This document shows positions 1 through 9,803 of a stretch of 64,000 nt of DNA, piece by piece. The notes beneath the pieces are model-generated. The model searched no databases. It worked only from the letters and a program-made list of their open reading frames with translations, and had not been told where the DNA came from. The stretch is from the NCBI GenBank assembly GCA_946998115.1, contig CAMPYB010000003.1, positions 7,584 to 71,583 of the forward strand, written 5' to 3'. Source of the DNA: an uncultured Actinomyces sp. GTDB taxonomy: Bacteria > Actinomycetota > Actinomycetes > Actinomycetales > Actinomycetaceae. Every line of letters starts with the position of its first letter. The stretch's first letter is position 1. The position numbers and the translations under genes were made by a program.

Positions 1-2418
1 AGCAAAAATAATTTTTACAGTAACGAAAAATCATTGAATACAAGTTCTGCAAAAAATACAAGTCTTACGAAGAATGTGCCGACAAAGAAAAACTCTCAAT
101 TTCATTTTCTAAACTCGCGAAATAAAAATCCTAAAAATATGCAAGATAAAAAACTTGGTAAAAAAGAAAACTTATTAGTTCTAGGCGTAACAGGTTTAAG
201 GTTTGAAGATATAATAGGTCAATTCAAGTATAGAACATATAAAAATCTGGAAAAATTTTTAGAAAATAGTGCGCTTGGAAACAACATTGTTAGATCACTA
301 TCTTCTGCTACATGCCCTGCAGATGGCTGGTTAGCTTTGAACACAGGCAAAAGAATGCCAGATGTGTATAGAGGCGGTGCAGGTATTTGTGTTAGTTTTG
401 AAGCACCATATGATTCAGGCAGAATCCACGACTGGAATGCTTACGTACAAAGCGAAAAAGACAGTAATTACGGTGCTGAACTTGGAACTTTAGCTAGTAG
501 GTTATCTAAAGTCAAAACTAAAGCTATAGGTCTCGGTGCGGCTGTAGCATTAGCAAAATCAAATGGTAAACATGGCGATTATACATCTGCTAGTGAAAAT
601 GATTATATTTTCGCTAAAGATGTAAGCAATGCATTAACTGATAATAAACTAGTTATTGCTGATCTTGGTTCTATAAGACCTTATGAAAATATAATTCCAA
701 GAAATTATTCTATAGATAGCTATTTTATGGCAACTGAACGTGGTCGTATGGAAAAACGTCAGTATAGTCAAGAAAAAATGTTAAAACGTGGCGGAGAAGA
801 TTATTATGAAACTGCGCTATCGCGAGATACAGATAAAATGTTAAGACGCATAGACACGGTTTTGTCATATCAAAAGCCTAATCAAAATATAATTTTAGTT
901 TCTTTAGCGGATTCAGGATCTAAACCTCATTTACAAATGATGGCGTTAAAAGGTCCAGTTTTTGCTCATAAAGGATTTATATCTTCAACTTCTACTAGGC
1001 ACCTAGGATTAGCGCAAAATGCTGACGTGCATGATAAAATACTGGAACTTTTAGGTCAAGAAGAAAAATCTTCGCTTTCAACAATTTCTAGTACTTTACC
1101 TGCAATTAGGCAAGGTGATGTTTTACCTAATAGTGCACAAAAATATGATGGGTCAAGAATTAATCAATTAATTGATAGAGCTGTACATGCAGATCGAATA
1201 AGAAGTATAGCACCCGTATTTCTTGTATACATGATTTGTATAACTGGTTTATTATTCCTTGCTGTCGGCTTGTTTATGAATAAACATGTGGTTAATTTTA
1301 TTGAAAAGCATGCGTATAAGAATATTTCTAAAATAGTGAAATCAGTTCGTTTATGGAATGCGTTACGTTTTATTTCATTAGTTGTAGCATGTATTCCTAT
1401 ATCAGGGCTAGTTTACAATTTAATACCTTGGTGGCGACATTCGATGCAACAAGTTGGAACAATCTTCGTTTCAACATTAATTGCTGTAATAATAGCTTCA
1501 ATATGTTCAACTACTAGAAATAAAAAAAGTCTAACTAATCCTTTACTTATAATTTCTTTTTTGTATGTAATTATTCTCACATTAGATCCTTTAATTGGAA
1601 ATAAATTATTACTTGATTCTGTATTGGGCTCACAATCAATTGTCGGAGCGCGAATGTATGGTTTCGGCAATATAATGTTCGCATTGTTTTCTTCAGCGAT
1701 TTTAATCTTTACAGCAACATTATGTGAAAAATTTGTTTTACAGAAAAAAAAGATTGCTATTTTTACAATTTTGGTTGCAGGCATGGTATTTGCTGTTTTA
1801 GTGGACGGGCTTCCACCATTAGGCGCAGATTTTGGTGGTCCTCCAGCTATAATCCCAGCTTTTATTTTCTTAATGCTCATATTGCTAGGAATCAAACTTA
1901 ATTGGAAAAAAGTATTATTAGTAGGAATATTTACTGTTCTATCAGTGTCAGGTATAGCAATATTCGATTGGAGCAGGCCTGCTGTTGAACGCACTCACCT
2001 TGGCGATTTTGTGCAAATAGTTTTAGATGGTGGTTTATGGCAAGTGATTTATAGAAAAATTGGTGCCAATATAAACATGCTTTCTTCACCTTTGATAGTT
2101 ATTGCTATAGGTGGAGTTATAATTATTTCGTATATATTCATATATCCGCATTTCAAAGCAAAAAGAGGTTTTAATGCCGATTCATATTCTTGGCTTATAA
2201 ATGAATACACGAATGAAACATTAGTTCATAATTTCATTATTTTTAAACCGATGATTTATGCCTTGACAGTTTTACATTTCATAGGCGGATCTATAAATGA
2301 TTCAGGTATTATTATTCCAGCTAATGCAATAGTTTTGATAGTGCCTTTATTTTTATCAGTTTGGTTTACGTGGATGATTAATATTAGAAGTGAAAAAAGA
2401 TTCAATAGTGTGCAATAA
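1..2418 (+). CDS. Large actinobacterial membrane protein with an alkaline-phosphatase-like N-terminal half (5' end probably outside window)
   Basis: The frame is open to the first base of the window, so the true start may lie upstream; the first possible start inside is TTG at 34, giving 794 residues. Residues about 45-350 form a soluble domain beginning with a hydrophobic strand (LLVLGVTGLRF) followed by a conserved TCPADGW segment. From memory this resembles conserved actinobacterial membrane proteins whose N-terminal half is distantly alkaline-phosphatase-like. From about residue 385 there are roughly ten hydrophobic segments. It ends 37 bases before serS. Function is not established. The fold assignment is recalled family knowledge, not something the sequence proves. 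Confidence 0.7.
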   Translation, partial: SKNNFYSNEKSLNTSSAKNTSLTKNVPTKKNSQFHFLNSRNKNPKNMQDKKLGKKENLLVLGVTGLRFEDIIGQFKYRTYKNLEKFLENSALGNNIVRSLSSATCPADGWLALNTGKRMPDVYRGGAGICVSFEAPYDSGRIHDWNAYVQSEKDSNYGAELGTLASRLSKVKTKAIGLGAAVALAKSNGKHGDYTSASENDYIFAKDVSNALTDNKLVIADLGSIRPYENIIPRNYSIDSYFMATERGRMEKRQYSQEKMLKRGGEDYYETALSRDTDKMLRRIDTVLSYQKPNQNIILVSLADSGSKPHLQMMALKGPVFAHKGFISSTSTRHLGLAQNADVHDKILELLGQEEKSSLSTISSTLPAIRQGDVLPNSAQKYDGSRINQLIDRAVHADRIRSIAPVFLVYMICITGLLFLAVGLFMNKHVVNFIEKHAYKNISKIVKSVRLWNALRFISLVVACIPISGLVYNLIPWWRHSMQQVGTIFVSTLIAVIIASICSTTRNKKSLTNPLLIISFLYVIILTLDPLIGNKLLLDSVLGSQSIVGARMYGFGNIMFALFSSAILIFTATLCEKFVLQKKKIAIFTILVAGMVFAVLVDGLPPLGADFGGPPAIIPAFIFLMLILLGIKLNWKKVLLVGIFTVLSVSGIAIFDWSRPAVERTHLGDFVQIVLDGGLWQVIYRKIGANINMLSSPLIVIAIGGVIIISYIFIYPHFKAKRGFNADSYSWLINEYTNETLVHNFIIFKPMIYALTVLHFIGGSINDSGIIIPANAIVLIVPLFLSVWFTWMINIRSEKRFNSVQ

Positions 2419-2455
2419 TAGTTAATATATAAATATTTTGCATGGAGTTATAATA

Positions 2456-3727
2456 ATGATTGATATAAATCTGATTCGCAAAAACCCGCAAATAGCTAAA
2501 GCAAGTCAGATTGCACGTGGTGCAAATCCTGATTTAATTGACGATGCTATTAAGGCTGATGATGAGCGTAAAAAATGTTTGACTATATTTGAAGAAAAGC
2601 GGTCTAAGCAAAAAGAATTATCTCGTAATATAAGTAAGTGCTCTCCTGATGAGCGTGCAAAATTATTACAGGAAGCTAAAATTTTGGCTGAAGAAGTGAA
2701 AAAAGCTGAAGCCTTAGCTAATAAAAAAGCTGAAGAAGCTACTAAAATTTTAGCATCTATAGATAATATAATTTTAGAAGATGTTCCTAGCGGTGGCGAA
2801 GATGACTATGTTGTTTTGAAACATGTAGGAAAGATTCGCGATTTTAAAGCTGAAGGTGTTGAAATAAAAGACCATTTAGATTTAGCTGAAGGAATTAAAG
2901 CTGTTGATGTGAAACGTGGTGCTAAAGTTTCAGGAGCACGTTTTTACTATTTGACTGGTATAGGTGCCAGACTAGAATTAGCTTTGCTTACAATGGCTTA
3001 TGATCAAGCTATTGAGGCTGGTTTTACACCAATGGTTACACCAACTCTTGTCACTCCTCAAATCATGTCAGGTACAGGTTTTTTGGGTGAACATAGTGCA
3101 GAAATTTATTATCTACCAACCGATGACTTATATTTGACAGGCACAAGTGAAGTTGCTTTGGCAGGGTATCACGCTAATGAAATAATTGATTTGAGCGACG
3201 GTCCTAATAGGTATGCTGGTTGGTCAACTTGTTATAGGCGTGAAGCTGGTTCGCATGGCAAAGACACTCGAGGAATTATAAGAGTTCATCAGTTCAACAA
3301 GATTGAAATGTTCTCGTACTGTAAACCTGAACAAGCACAAGAAGAACATGCTAGACTCTTAGGCTGGGAAGAAGAAATGCTCGCCAAAGTAGAGTTACCT
3401 TACCGTGTTATAGATACCGCTGCTGGTGATTTAGGTAGTTCAGCTGCTCGTAAATTTGATTGCGAAGCATGGCTTCCTAGCCAAAATCGTTGGATGGAAG
3501 TTACTTCAACTTCTAATTGCACTACTTTCCAGGCTCGCCGATTGAATATAAGGGAGCGTAGTGAAAATGGAACAAGTTTTGTAGCAACTTTGAATGGAAC
3601 ATTAGCAACTACAAGGTGGCTTGTTGCAATTCTTGAAAATCATCAGCAGGCAGATGGTAGTATTTATGTGCCTAAAGCTATGCGTAAATATTTAGGTGGG
3701 CTTGAATACTTATTGCCTGAAAAGTAA
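2456..3727 (+). CDS. serS: Seryl-tRNA synthetase
   Basis: Charges tRNA-Ser with serine in the cytoplasm; 423 residues, normal for a bacterial class II SerRS. The first 110 residues are the charged helical tRNA-binding arm. The catalytic core carries TGTSEVALAG (motif region), the motif 2 segment YRREAGSHGKDTRGI and the C-terminal motif 3 LNGTLATTRW. The start is the ATG at 2456, with GGAG eight bases upstream, in preference to an in-frame ATG 18 bases earlier that lacks a ribosome site. Three serine tRNA genes occur elsewhere in the window. A strong hairpin terminator follows. Confidence 0.97.
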   Translation: MIDINLIRKNPQIAKASQIARGANPDLIDDAIKADDERKKCLTIFEEKRSKQKELSRNISKCSPDERAKLLQEAKILAEEVKKAEALANKKAEEATKILASIDNIILEDVPSGGEDDYVVLKHVGKIRDFKAEGVEIKDHLDLAEGIKAVDVKRGAKVSGARFYYLTGIGARLELALLTMAYDQAIEAGFTPMVTPTLVTPQIMSGTGFLGEHSAEIYYLPTDDLYLTGTSEVALAGYHANEIIDLSDGPNRYAGWSTCYRREAGSHGKDTRGIIRVHQFNKIEMFSYCKPEQAQEEHARLLGWEEEMLAKVELPYRVIDTAAGDLGSSAARKFDCEAWLPSQNRWMEVTSTSNCTTFQARRLNIRERSENGTSFVATLNGTLATTRWLVAILENHQQADGSIYVPKAMRKYLGGLEYLLPEK

Positions 3728-3742
3728 ATATTGTATTTGTAG

Positions 3743-3791
3743 ATTAACGACATTGTGGAGATTTTTCTTATACAGTGTCGTTAATTTTTTA
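3743..3791 (+). terminator. Rho-independent terminator after serS
   Basis: ATTAACGACA at 3743-3752 pairs perfectly with TGTCGTTAAT at 3776-3785; four more inner pairs (one G-T) extend the stem. A run of six T follows. It closes the serS transcript. Confidence 0.85.
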
Positions 3792-3949
3792 TAACCATGC
3801 AAAGAGATTTTAAATAACGGAAATGAAATATTATTTAATGTTTCATGTGAAACATATTTTCTAATAACCAACTAGCTCAGCGCATAATTTGGTTTATATC
3901 ACTTATAATAATTACGGGTAAATATTTTCGCTCAGGAAGAAAATGACGA

Positions 3950-4819
3950 ATGAATTTTGAAGATATAATATATGCGCAAAAAGAAAAATTGCCTGATTGG
4001 GTTAAAGAAAAATTTCAGGAATGCCTTTTAGCGATTGATATTGATGGCACTTTGCTAGAACATGGTAAGCCTTTTAGTGCACAAATGAAAAAAAGTATTA
4101 AAAAAATAGCAAATTCAGGAATCATATTTTGCATAGCTACAGGGAGAGGGATTCTTTCACTCAAAATAATTTTGAAAGAATTAGGGATAAATAAGTGTCA
4201 TGCAGTTTGTTCAAATGGCGCAGTTGTAGCTTCTTTTGATCCTTCATATAAAAACGGATACAAAGTTTTGTGGCAAAAAGATTTTATACCTAAAAATATA
4301 ATACAAACTTTGGAAAAAAATTTTGAAAGGCCTTATTACGCTCTTGAAGAAACTGAAAATGGTTATTATGTAAATGAAATATTCCCCAAAAATACTATAT
4401 TTGGTAAACAAATAAAAATCACTGACTATTCTATTATAGAAAAACCTACACGTAGATTACTTGTATCTCTACCAGGATTGTCACAAAATGAAATAATTAA
4501 AAAATTGAAAAATATTGACTGTTCAGAAGTAGAATGCACATTGGGACAAATATCTTGGTTAGATATAACTGCAAAAAATATAAATAAAAAATTAGGTTTA
4601 GAAAAAATAATAGATATGCTAAGCCTAAATAAAGAATATAGTATTGCAGTTGGCGACGGCGATAACGATAAGAAAATGTTTCAGTTAGTTGCTCATGCTG
4701 TAGCGATGGGAAACGCCAGTGAAGATGTCAAAAAATATGCTAATGCAATAACTGGAACTGTATACGAAGATGGTTGCGCCGCATTATTTGAAGCTATAAT
4801 TCAAACTCTTTATAAATAA
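3950..4819 (+). CDS. Cof-type HAD-superfamily sugar-phosphate phosphatase
   Basis: A 289-residue cytoplasmic phosphatase of the Cof/YbiV group (HAD class IIB), probably dephosphorylating sugar phosphates or related metabolites; the substrate cannot be read from sequence. Motif I is LAIDIDGTLLEHG (Asp nucleophile and Asp acid/base near residues 30-32), motif II is the FCIATGR segment, and the C-terminal motifs are KKLGLEKI (Lys) and AVGDGDNDKKMF (Mg-binding Asp pair). A mid-protein cap domain lies between. CAGGAAGA upstream is the ribosome site. The AGE-family isomerase follows 40 bases on, which suggests a shared sugar-related role. Confidence 0.85.
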   Translation: MNFEDIIYAQKEKLPDWVKEKFQECLLAIDIDGTLLEHGKPFSAQMKKSIKKIANSGIIFCIATGRGILSLKIILKELGINKCHAVCSNGAVVASFDPSYKNGYKVLWQKDFIPKNIIQTLEKNFERPYYALEETENGYYVNEIFPKNTIFGKQIKITDYSIIEKPTRRLLVSLPGLSQNEIIKKLKNIDCSEVECTLGQISWLDITAKNINKKLGLEKIIDMLSLNKEYSIAVGDGDNDKKMFQLVAHAVAMGNASEDVKKYANAITGTVYEDGCAALFEAIIQTLYK

Positions 4820-4859
4820 ACTAACCTCAAGAAAACAAGATTTAGGAAAGCTAAAATAA

Positions 4860-6320
4860 ATGTATAAAAATGAAATCACTAACAGCCATGAGCAGTGGCT
4901 TGATGATAGAATAAATGACTTATTTGATTTCGGAATTAATTCACAGCAATACGGCGGTTTTGGATACTTAAATTCTGAAGGCAAGATTGATAAAACTAAA
5001 AATATGCAAACATATATTACGTGCAGAATGACACATATTTACAGTATGTATGCTTTAGAAAATGATTTTGATGAACAGTTACAAGACAAAGTGAAACTCG
5101 CTAGGGAACTGGCAAGTCATGGTGTGAAAAGTTTAATAAATAATGTGCAAGACAAAAAGAATAAAGGTTTTTACGAGGAAATATATTCATATTCCGATAG
5201 ATCTGATAGCAAATTTGCAAATATTTCAGAGCAAAGCTCAAATGAATGTGCTGAATATGATTTAAAAACATTACCTAGCGAAGGCGGTAGTAGAAAAGTT
5301 GCTTATGCTCACGCATTTGTTTTATTAGCGGCTTCAAGTGCTGTATGCGCCAAAATACCTAGAGCGGAAGAATTATTTCACAATATAGTAGATGTTGTAA
5401 ATAAATATTTTTGGGATGATAAGTGTCAAAAAACAATTGAGTCTTACGATGAAGACTGGTCAAATTGTGAAAAATATAGAGGCGTAAATGCTGCTATGCA
5501 CATGACTGAAGCATTTTTAAATACTTGCTGTGCTGTAAATGCTATGCCTGCTATTAGTGATATAAATTGGTTTCAGAGAGCTGAATCGCTAGCGTGTTTT
5601 GTATTTGATTTAGCTAGAAATAATTCGTATATGATTCCTGAACACTTTGATGAAAATTGGGAACCTGCGTGGGATTATAATGTTGAAGATAAAAGTCATC
5701 AATTCAGACCTTATGGAGCAACTGTTGGACACGCTATGGAATGGGCGAGACTTGGTGTTCAGCTTGTTCTCACTCACTATAAGCATATGGGAGAGATTGG
5801 GGATAAATATTTAAATGTGTTAAAAGATTGCGTTGGTCTTTATAATGTTGCATTGCAAACTTGGGGCGTGGATGGTAAGGATGGTTTTGTGTATACTACA
5901 GATTTCAAGTCCAATCCAATAGTGCGCGATAGAATGCATTGGGTTTTATGTGAAGCTATAGGTGCAACTATTGCTTTGAAACAAGCTAAGAGTCTTTTGA
6001 AAAAATTATCGTATAATGTTGATTTTATGAATTTAAAATATGGAGTTAAATATATTAAAAATTCTGATTATTTCAATGTAGAAAATATTTCTGACATAAA
6101 ATTAGGATTTTTGGATGTGTATGATTATTGGTATAGAAAATTTATTAAGTATGCAGATAATTATTTGATTACCGATGATGGGCGTTGGAATCATCAGTTA
6201 GATTTTTCAAATAATTTTTCTACAACAATTTGGGATGGTAGACCTGATATTTATCATGCATATCAGGCTTTATGGTTTGCGAAAAATAATAATATATTTT
6301 TATCTAATGATTTTATGTGA
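4860..6320 (+). CDS. AGE-family (N-acylglucosamine 2-epimerase-like) sugar isomerase/epimerase
   Basis: 486 residues, somewhat longer than the usual 390-420. It resembles the (alpha/alpha)6-barrel AGE superfamily that includes N-acetylglucosamine 2-epimerase, mannose isomerase and YihS. Visible family features are CRMTHIYSMYAL near the N terminus, KVAYAHAFVLLAASSA around residue 145, a PEHFDENW segment, RPYGATVGHAMEWARL with the expected barrel histidine, and a C-terminal WNHQLDF. Aldose-ketose isomerisation or epimerisation is likely; the sugar is unknown. It sits 40 bases after a Cof-type phosphatase, probably as a two-gene operon. No signal peptide is present. Confidence 0.78.
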   Translation: MYKNEITNSHEQWLDDRINDLFDFGINSQQYGGFGYLNSEGKIDKTKNMQTYITCRMTHIYSMYALENDFDEQLQDKVKLARELASHGVKSLINNVQDKKNKGFYEEIYSYSDRSDSKFANISEQSSNECAEYDLKTLPSEGGSRKVAYAHAFVLLAASSAVCAKIPRAEELFHNIVDVVNKYFWDDKCQKTIESYDEDWSNCEKYRGVNAAMHMTEAFLNTCCAVNAMPAISDINWFQRAESLACFVFDLARNNSYMIPEHFDENWEPAWDYNVEDKSHQFRPYGATVGHAMEWARLGVQLVLTHYKHMGEIGDKYLNVLKDCVGLYNVALQTWGVDGKDGFVYTTDFKSNPIVRDRMHWVLCEAIGATIALKQAKSLLKKLSYNVDFMNLKYGVKYIKNSDYFNVENISDIKLGFLDVYDYWYRKFIKYADNYLITDDGRWNHQLDFSNNFSTTIWDGRPDIYHAYQALWFAKNNNIFLSNDFM

Positions 6321-6538
6321 ATAAGATAATTTCAATTGATTGTGCTTTTGATTATGCTTATCTGTGAATTTCGTATTATTTTTACTATATGTGTGACATA
6401 AATGTAATAAGATAATAGAATTTAATGCAGTAAAGAATCAAATATGTGTGAAATGTTACATTATTAGTTTTTCATTTTGCTTGATAAATGTATCTTTAAT
6501 TATTACTAAATAAGATTTATTAAAGGGAAGAACGGGTA

Positions 6539-7810
6539 ATGAAAGGTAATATTGCTGTTTTTGCTGGCAAGATAGCGGCTAAAATATCTCGTGCTACAGG
6601 ACGTGGTAATGGAGGTATGATTGGTGGAAAAATAGCTATGGCTTTGGATAAAAAAATTATGGCAAAGCTTGCTTCTGGTAAAAAAGTTGTTCTAGTAACT
6701 GGAACTAATGGTAAATCTACTACTACCAAAATGGTTTGTGCTGCGCTTAAAACAAAAGGCAAAGTTGCCACTAATGATTTAGGCGACAATATGTATGCTG
6801 GTGTTGTCAGCGCAATGATGAATGATATAGATTCAGAATATGTTGTTTTGGAAGTTGATGAATTACATTTAGAAACTGTTGCGAGAGAAACAAATCCTGC
6901 CACAATTATTTTACTTAATTTGACTGCCGATCAGCTTGACCGTGTAGGTGAAGTTTCTTTGATAGAAAAAAAAGTTCGAGCAGGTGTGAACGTGGCGAAG
7001 AACGCCTTTGTTGTAGCTAATTGTGATGATCCTATGGTTAGTAGTGCTGCTTGGGATAATAAAGATAATATTTGGTGTGCTTGTGCTACCAATAATTTTA
7101 ATACTTGTCTGAAATTTTCTAGAACTAATGGATTCGTTAAATATATTGATAATAAGTGGGTAGCTATTGCTGATAATGGTGAAATTAGCGATTTTGCGCG
7201 CCCTAAACCAGATTGGTATTATGATGAAACTGGTGTTTTATGCGGTCCTGATGGTATTAAAACTAGTTTAAACTTAAAACTTCCTGGAATAGCTAATAGG
7301 ATGAATGCTATGCAAGCTATTGCTTGTGCTACGCGATTAGGAGTTGCTGTTGATGAAGCTGTTAAAGCTGTAGAAAGTGTTGATAATGTAGCTGGAAGAT
7401 ATGCGATTGCTGATATTGAAGGACGTTTAGTGCATATGCTTTTAGCTAAAAATCCTGCAGGTTGGTCTCAAGCTATTTCTATGATTGCACCTGATGCTAA
7501 AAATATTGTAATAGGTGTAAATGGTATGGTTGGCGACGGAGTGGATTTATCTTGGATTTGGGATATTGATTTTAGCATTTTAGCATCTAAAGTAAATGAT
7601 GATTGTGAATGCAAAATTTATGCAACTGGTAAAAGGTGTGCTGATTTGTCTGTGCTTTTGAGTTACCTGGGTATAAAGCATGAAATGTTAGAAGATCCAG
7701 TGGAGGCTATATTGAAATGTCCTACGGGCCCAGTTGAACTATTAGCAAACTATACTTCTTTTCATGATGTGAAACATGTTATTGCTTCACGTGGATATAA
7801 ATATTTGTAA
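6539..7810 (+). CDS. murT: Lipid II isoglutaminyl synthase, glutamine-activating MurT subunit
   Basis: 423 residues. With GatD it amidates the alpha-carboxyl of D-Glu in lipid II, giving D-isoglutamine. MurT is a Mur-ligase relative: the ATP-binding loop TGTNGKSTTTKM lies near residues 54-65, LEVDELHL follows, and the C-terminal DUF1727-type domain carries NPAGWSQAI. The zinc-ribbon insertion known from Staphylococcus and Streptococcus MurT has two CxxC knuckles; here that region (about 175-245) keeps only scattered cysteines, although the following RPKPDW segment is present. gatD starts 16 bases downstream, confirming the assignment. Confidence 0.93.
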   Translation: MKGNIAVFAGKIAAKISRATGRGNGGMIGGKIAMALDKKIMAKLASGKKVVLVTGTNGKSTTTKMVCAALKTKGKVATNDLGDNMYAGVVSAMMNDIDSEYVVLEVDELHLETVARETNPATIILLNLTADQLDRVGEVSLIEKKVRAGVNVAKNAFVVANCDDPMVSSAAWDNKDNIWCACATNNFNTCLKFSRTNGFVKYIDNKWVAIADNGEISDFARPKPDWYYDETGVLCGPDGIKTSLNLKLPGIANRMNAMQAIACATRLGVAVDEAVKAVESVDNVAGRYAIADIEGRLVHMLLAKNPAGWSQAISMIAPDAKNIVIGVNGMVGDGVDLSWIWDIDFSILASKVNDDCECKIYATGKRCADLSVLLSYLGIKHEMLEDPVEAILKCPTGPVELLANYTSFHDVKHVIASRGYKYL

Positions 7811-7826
7811 TAAATTAGGTGGATAT

Positions 7827-8615
7827 ATGTCAGAGAAATTACAAATTTGTTTTATTGCTCCTGAACTTTTGGGTACTTATGGCGATAGTGGTAATGGTAT
7901 TGTTCTTTGCAAACGTGCGCAATTACATGGTTTTGATGCAGAGTTAATAAAGTGTTCTTTTGGGGATCCTTTACCGTCTTCTGCTGATATTTATGTTTTA
8001 GGTGGTGCTGAAGATACTCCTAAGAGTGTTGTTGTTCAATATTTGAAGAATTGTGACAATTTTTCAAAAGTTTTTGATGGTTCTAAGCCTGTTTTAGCTA
8101 CATGTGTTTCTATGCAAATTTTGGGATCTTCTTTTGAAAATTCTGCTGGTGAGACAGTTTCTGGATTGGATGTTCTTGATATTTCTACTGTTTCTGAAAA
8201 AAATCGTATAGTTGGTGAGCTAGTATCTATTCCGATTTTGCCAGGGTTAAATGATTTGATGACTGGTTTTGAAAATCATGCTAGTACTACAATTTTAGGT
8301 AAGGATGCAAAGCCTTTAGGTATTGTTGTACGTGGTAGTGGGAATGGAACTTTATCTTCAGATACTGATTTTATGTGTCAGTATGTTGAGAAAGCTAAAA
8401 AATATTTGGATGCTGATTGTGCTTCTTACAAGTTTGATGGTGCTGTATCAGGTAATATTTTAGCGACTTATATGCATGGTCCTTGTTTAGCTCGAAATCC
8501 TGAACTTGCTGATTGGCTTATTTCTAAAGCTACTGGGTGTTCATTGCAACCGTTAGATTTTGGTAATGTTAATGATTTTAGAGCTGATCGTTTGAAAGCA
8601 GTAGGTATTGAATAA
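7827..8615 (+). CDS. gatD: Lipid II isoglutaminyl synthase, glutamine amidotransferase subunit GatD
   Basis: 262 residues, a class I (triad-type) glutaminase that supplies ammonia to MurT for lipid II amidation. The N terminus carries the family motif LLGTYGDSGNGI. Catalytic Cys93 lies in LATCVSMQILG, and a C-terminal histidine lies in ATYMHGPCLARNP, a GatD hallmark. The start ATG at 7827 has TAGGTGGA just upstream; a longer in-frame version reaching back into murT has no support. It is translated right after murT and ends at a clear terminator. Confidence 0.93.
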   Translation: MSEKLQICFIAPELLGTYGDSGNGIVLCKRAQLHGFDAELIKCSFGDPLPSSADIYVLGGAEDTPKSVVVQYLKNCDNFSKVFDGSKPVLATCVSMQILGSSFENSAGETVSGLDVLDISTVSEKNRIVGELVSIPILPGLNDLMTGFENHASTTILGKDAKPLGIVVRGSGNGTLSSDTDFMCQYVEKAKKYLDADCASYKFDGAVSGNILATYMHGPCLARNPELADWLISKATGCSLQPLDFGNVNDFRADRLKAVGIE

Positions 8616-8639
8616 CCTTCATGTTATAAGAGTTTTAGT

Positions 8640-8665
8640 ATGGGAGCTTTTAGCTCCCATTTTTA
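8640..8665 (+). terminator. Rho-independent terminator after gatD
   Basis: ATGGGAGCT at 8640-8648 and AGCTCCCAT at 8652-8660 form a perfect nine-pair stem with a TTT loop, followed by five T. It separates the murT-gatD operon from the convergent minus-strand protease gene. Confidence 0.88.
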
Positions 8666-9742
8666 TTTATTTTTCTTACAGCAAAATATTTCTTGTGTTT
8701 GTTTGAATTCTTTGTTTTTTATTATTTTTTCGTTTTTTTCAGGTTCAAAATATTTTTCTTTAGTTTTATTTTCAATATTTTTTATTTCGTTTGCTTTATC
8801 GGATATAGTGTAAGTTCGTTTAATATTATTTTTATTGCATAAATATAGTGTTATAAGTATCAGAGTTATTAATTGTATCAGTGTAAATATTAAATCGTTG
8901 CTTGAACCTGATGCTTGTGGATCGAATGTTTGTGTTGTAAGAAATGTTTGTAACACTGAAATTATGTTGTTTGCAGAATGTATTGCTATTGCTGCTTCGA
9001 GTCCTCCTGTTTTGTATGTTAAATATCCATTTGTTATTCCAAATATTAAAACATCTAAAAATGCCCATGAATTGTAAGTGTGAGCGAATGCAAATAATAT
9101 GCTTGTTACGCCTATAGATATTATGGATGAGCGAAACCAGTTACCTAATGTTTGCATTAAAAATCCTCTGAATACATATTCTTCAGACGCTGATTGTAAT
9201 GGTATTATGAAAAATATTACGATTATAAATCCTATCCAATATTTGATGTCATATGTTTTTTCAGGTAATGATATGTCGTTTAGAGTTCCAGTTATTATTC
9301 CTATAAATACATGCATTAATATGGATATGACAGTGGCGTAGATGGCTATTTTGGTCATAAATTTCCACCGCAAATGTAGAGCAACTGATGATATCATTCG
9401 TATAGGATTCATGCGCATTATCCACATGGATAAAAATAGAGATGGTAGTAGCAATGCAACTGAAGAAAACAATACAAAAATGATTGATAAATTCAGTGTT
9501 GTTTTTCCAGTGAATAGTTGTAAATATTGCGATATGGTGTATGTTTTATAAAAGTTTAATGCTACATATGAAATTAAAAACAATATTGTTTGTAGTATTA
9601 AGTAAAAAATTATGCATATCAATATAGCAATTATTGGTTTCCATATTGTTCTGCTTTTAAAAGCATTAGGTAATGTATGATATTCATATATGCCTTTTGA
9701 CATTTCATTTTGTTTGATTCCCAATATTGTTTTTAATTTCAT
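8663..9742 (-). CDS. CPBP-family intramembrane glutamic endopeptidase
   Basis: 359 residues with about eight hydrophobic segments. The CPBP (Abi/Rce1-like) signature is clear: SASEEYVFRGFLMQTLGNW holds the EExxxR glutamate pair, FAFAHTYN gives the second motif (FxxxH) and HSANN the third. Family members process CAAX-like or bacteriocin-related substrates, or act in membrane stress; the substrate here is unknown. The N-terminal 40 residues and the final 60 residues, a lysine/glutamate-rich tail, lie outside the membrane. The start at 9742 has only a weak AGAGAG ribosome site. It lies 61 bases after the surface-protein gene on the same strand. Confidence 0.85.
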   Translation of the reverse strand: MKLKTILGIKQNEMSKGIYEYHTLPNAFKSRTIWKPIIAILICIIFYLILQTILFLISYVALNFYKTYTISQYLQLFTGKTTLNLSIIFVLFSSVALLLPSLFLSMWIMRMNPIRMISSVALHLRWKFMTKIAIYATVISILMHVFIGIITGTLNDISLPEKTYDIKYWIGFIIVIFFIIPLQSASEEYVFRGFLMQTLGNWFRSSIISIGVTSILFAFAHTYNSWAFLDVLIFGITNGYLTYKTGGLEAAIAIHSANNIISVLQTFLTTQTFDPQASGSSNDLIFTLIQLITLILITLYLCNKNNIKRTYTISDKANEIKNIENKTKEKYFEPEKNEKIIKNKEFKQTQEIFCCKKNK

Positions 9743-9803
9743 TTATACTCTCTATCTATTTTTGAATATATCTATTTAACTATATTTTTTTTATGTTGCA
9801 TAT

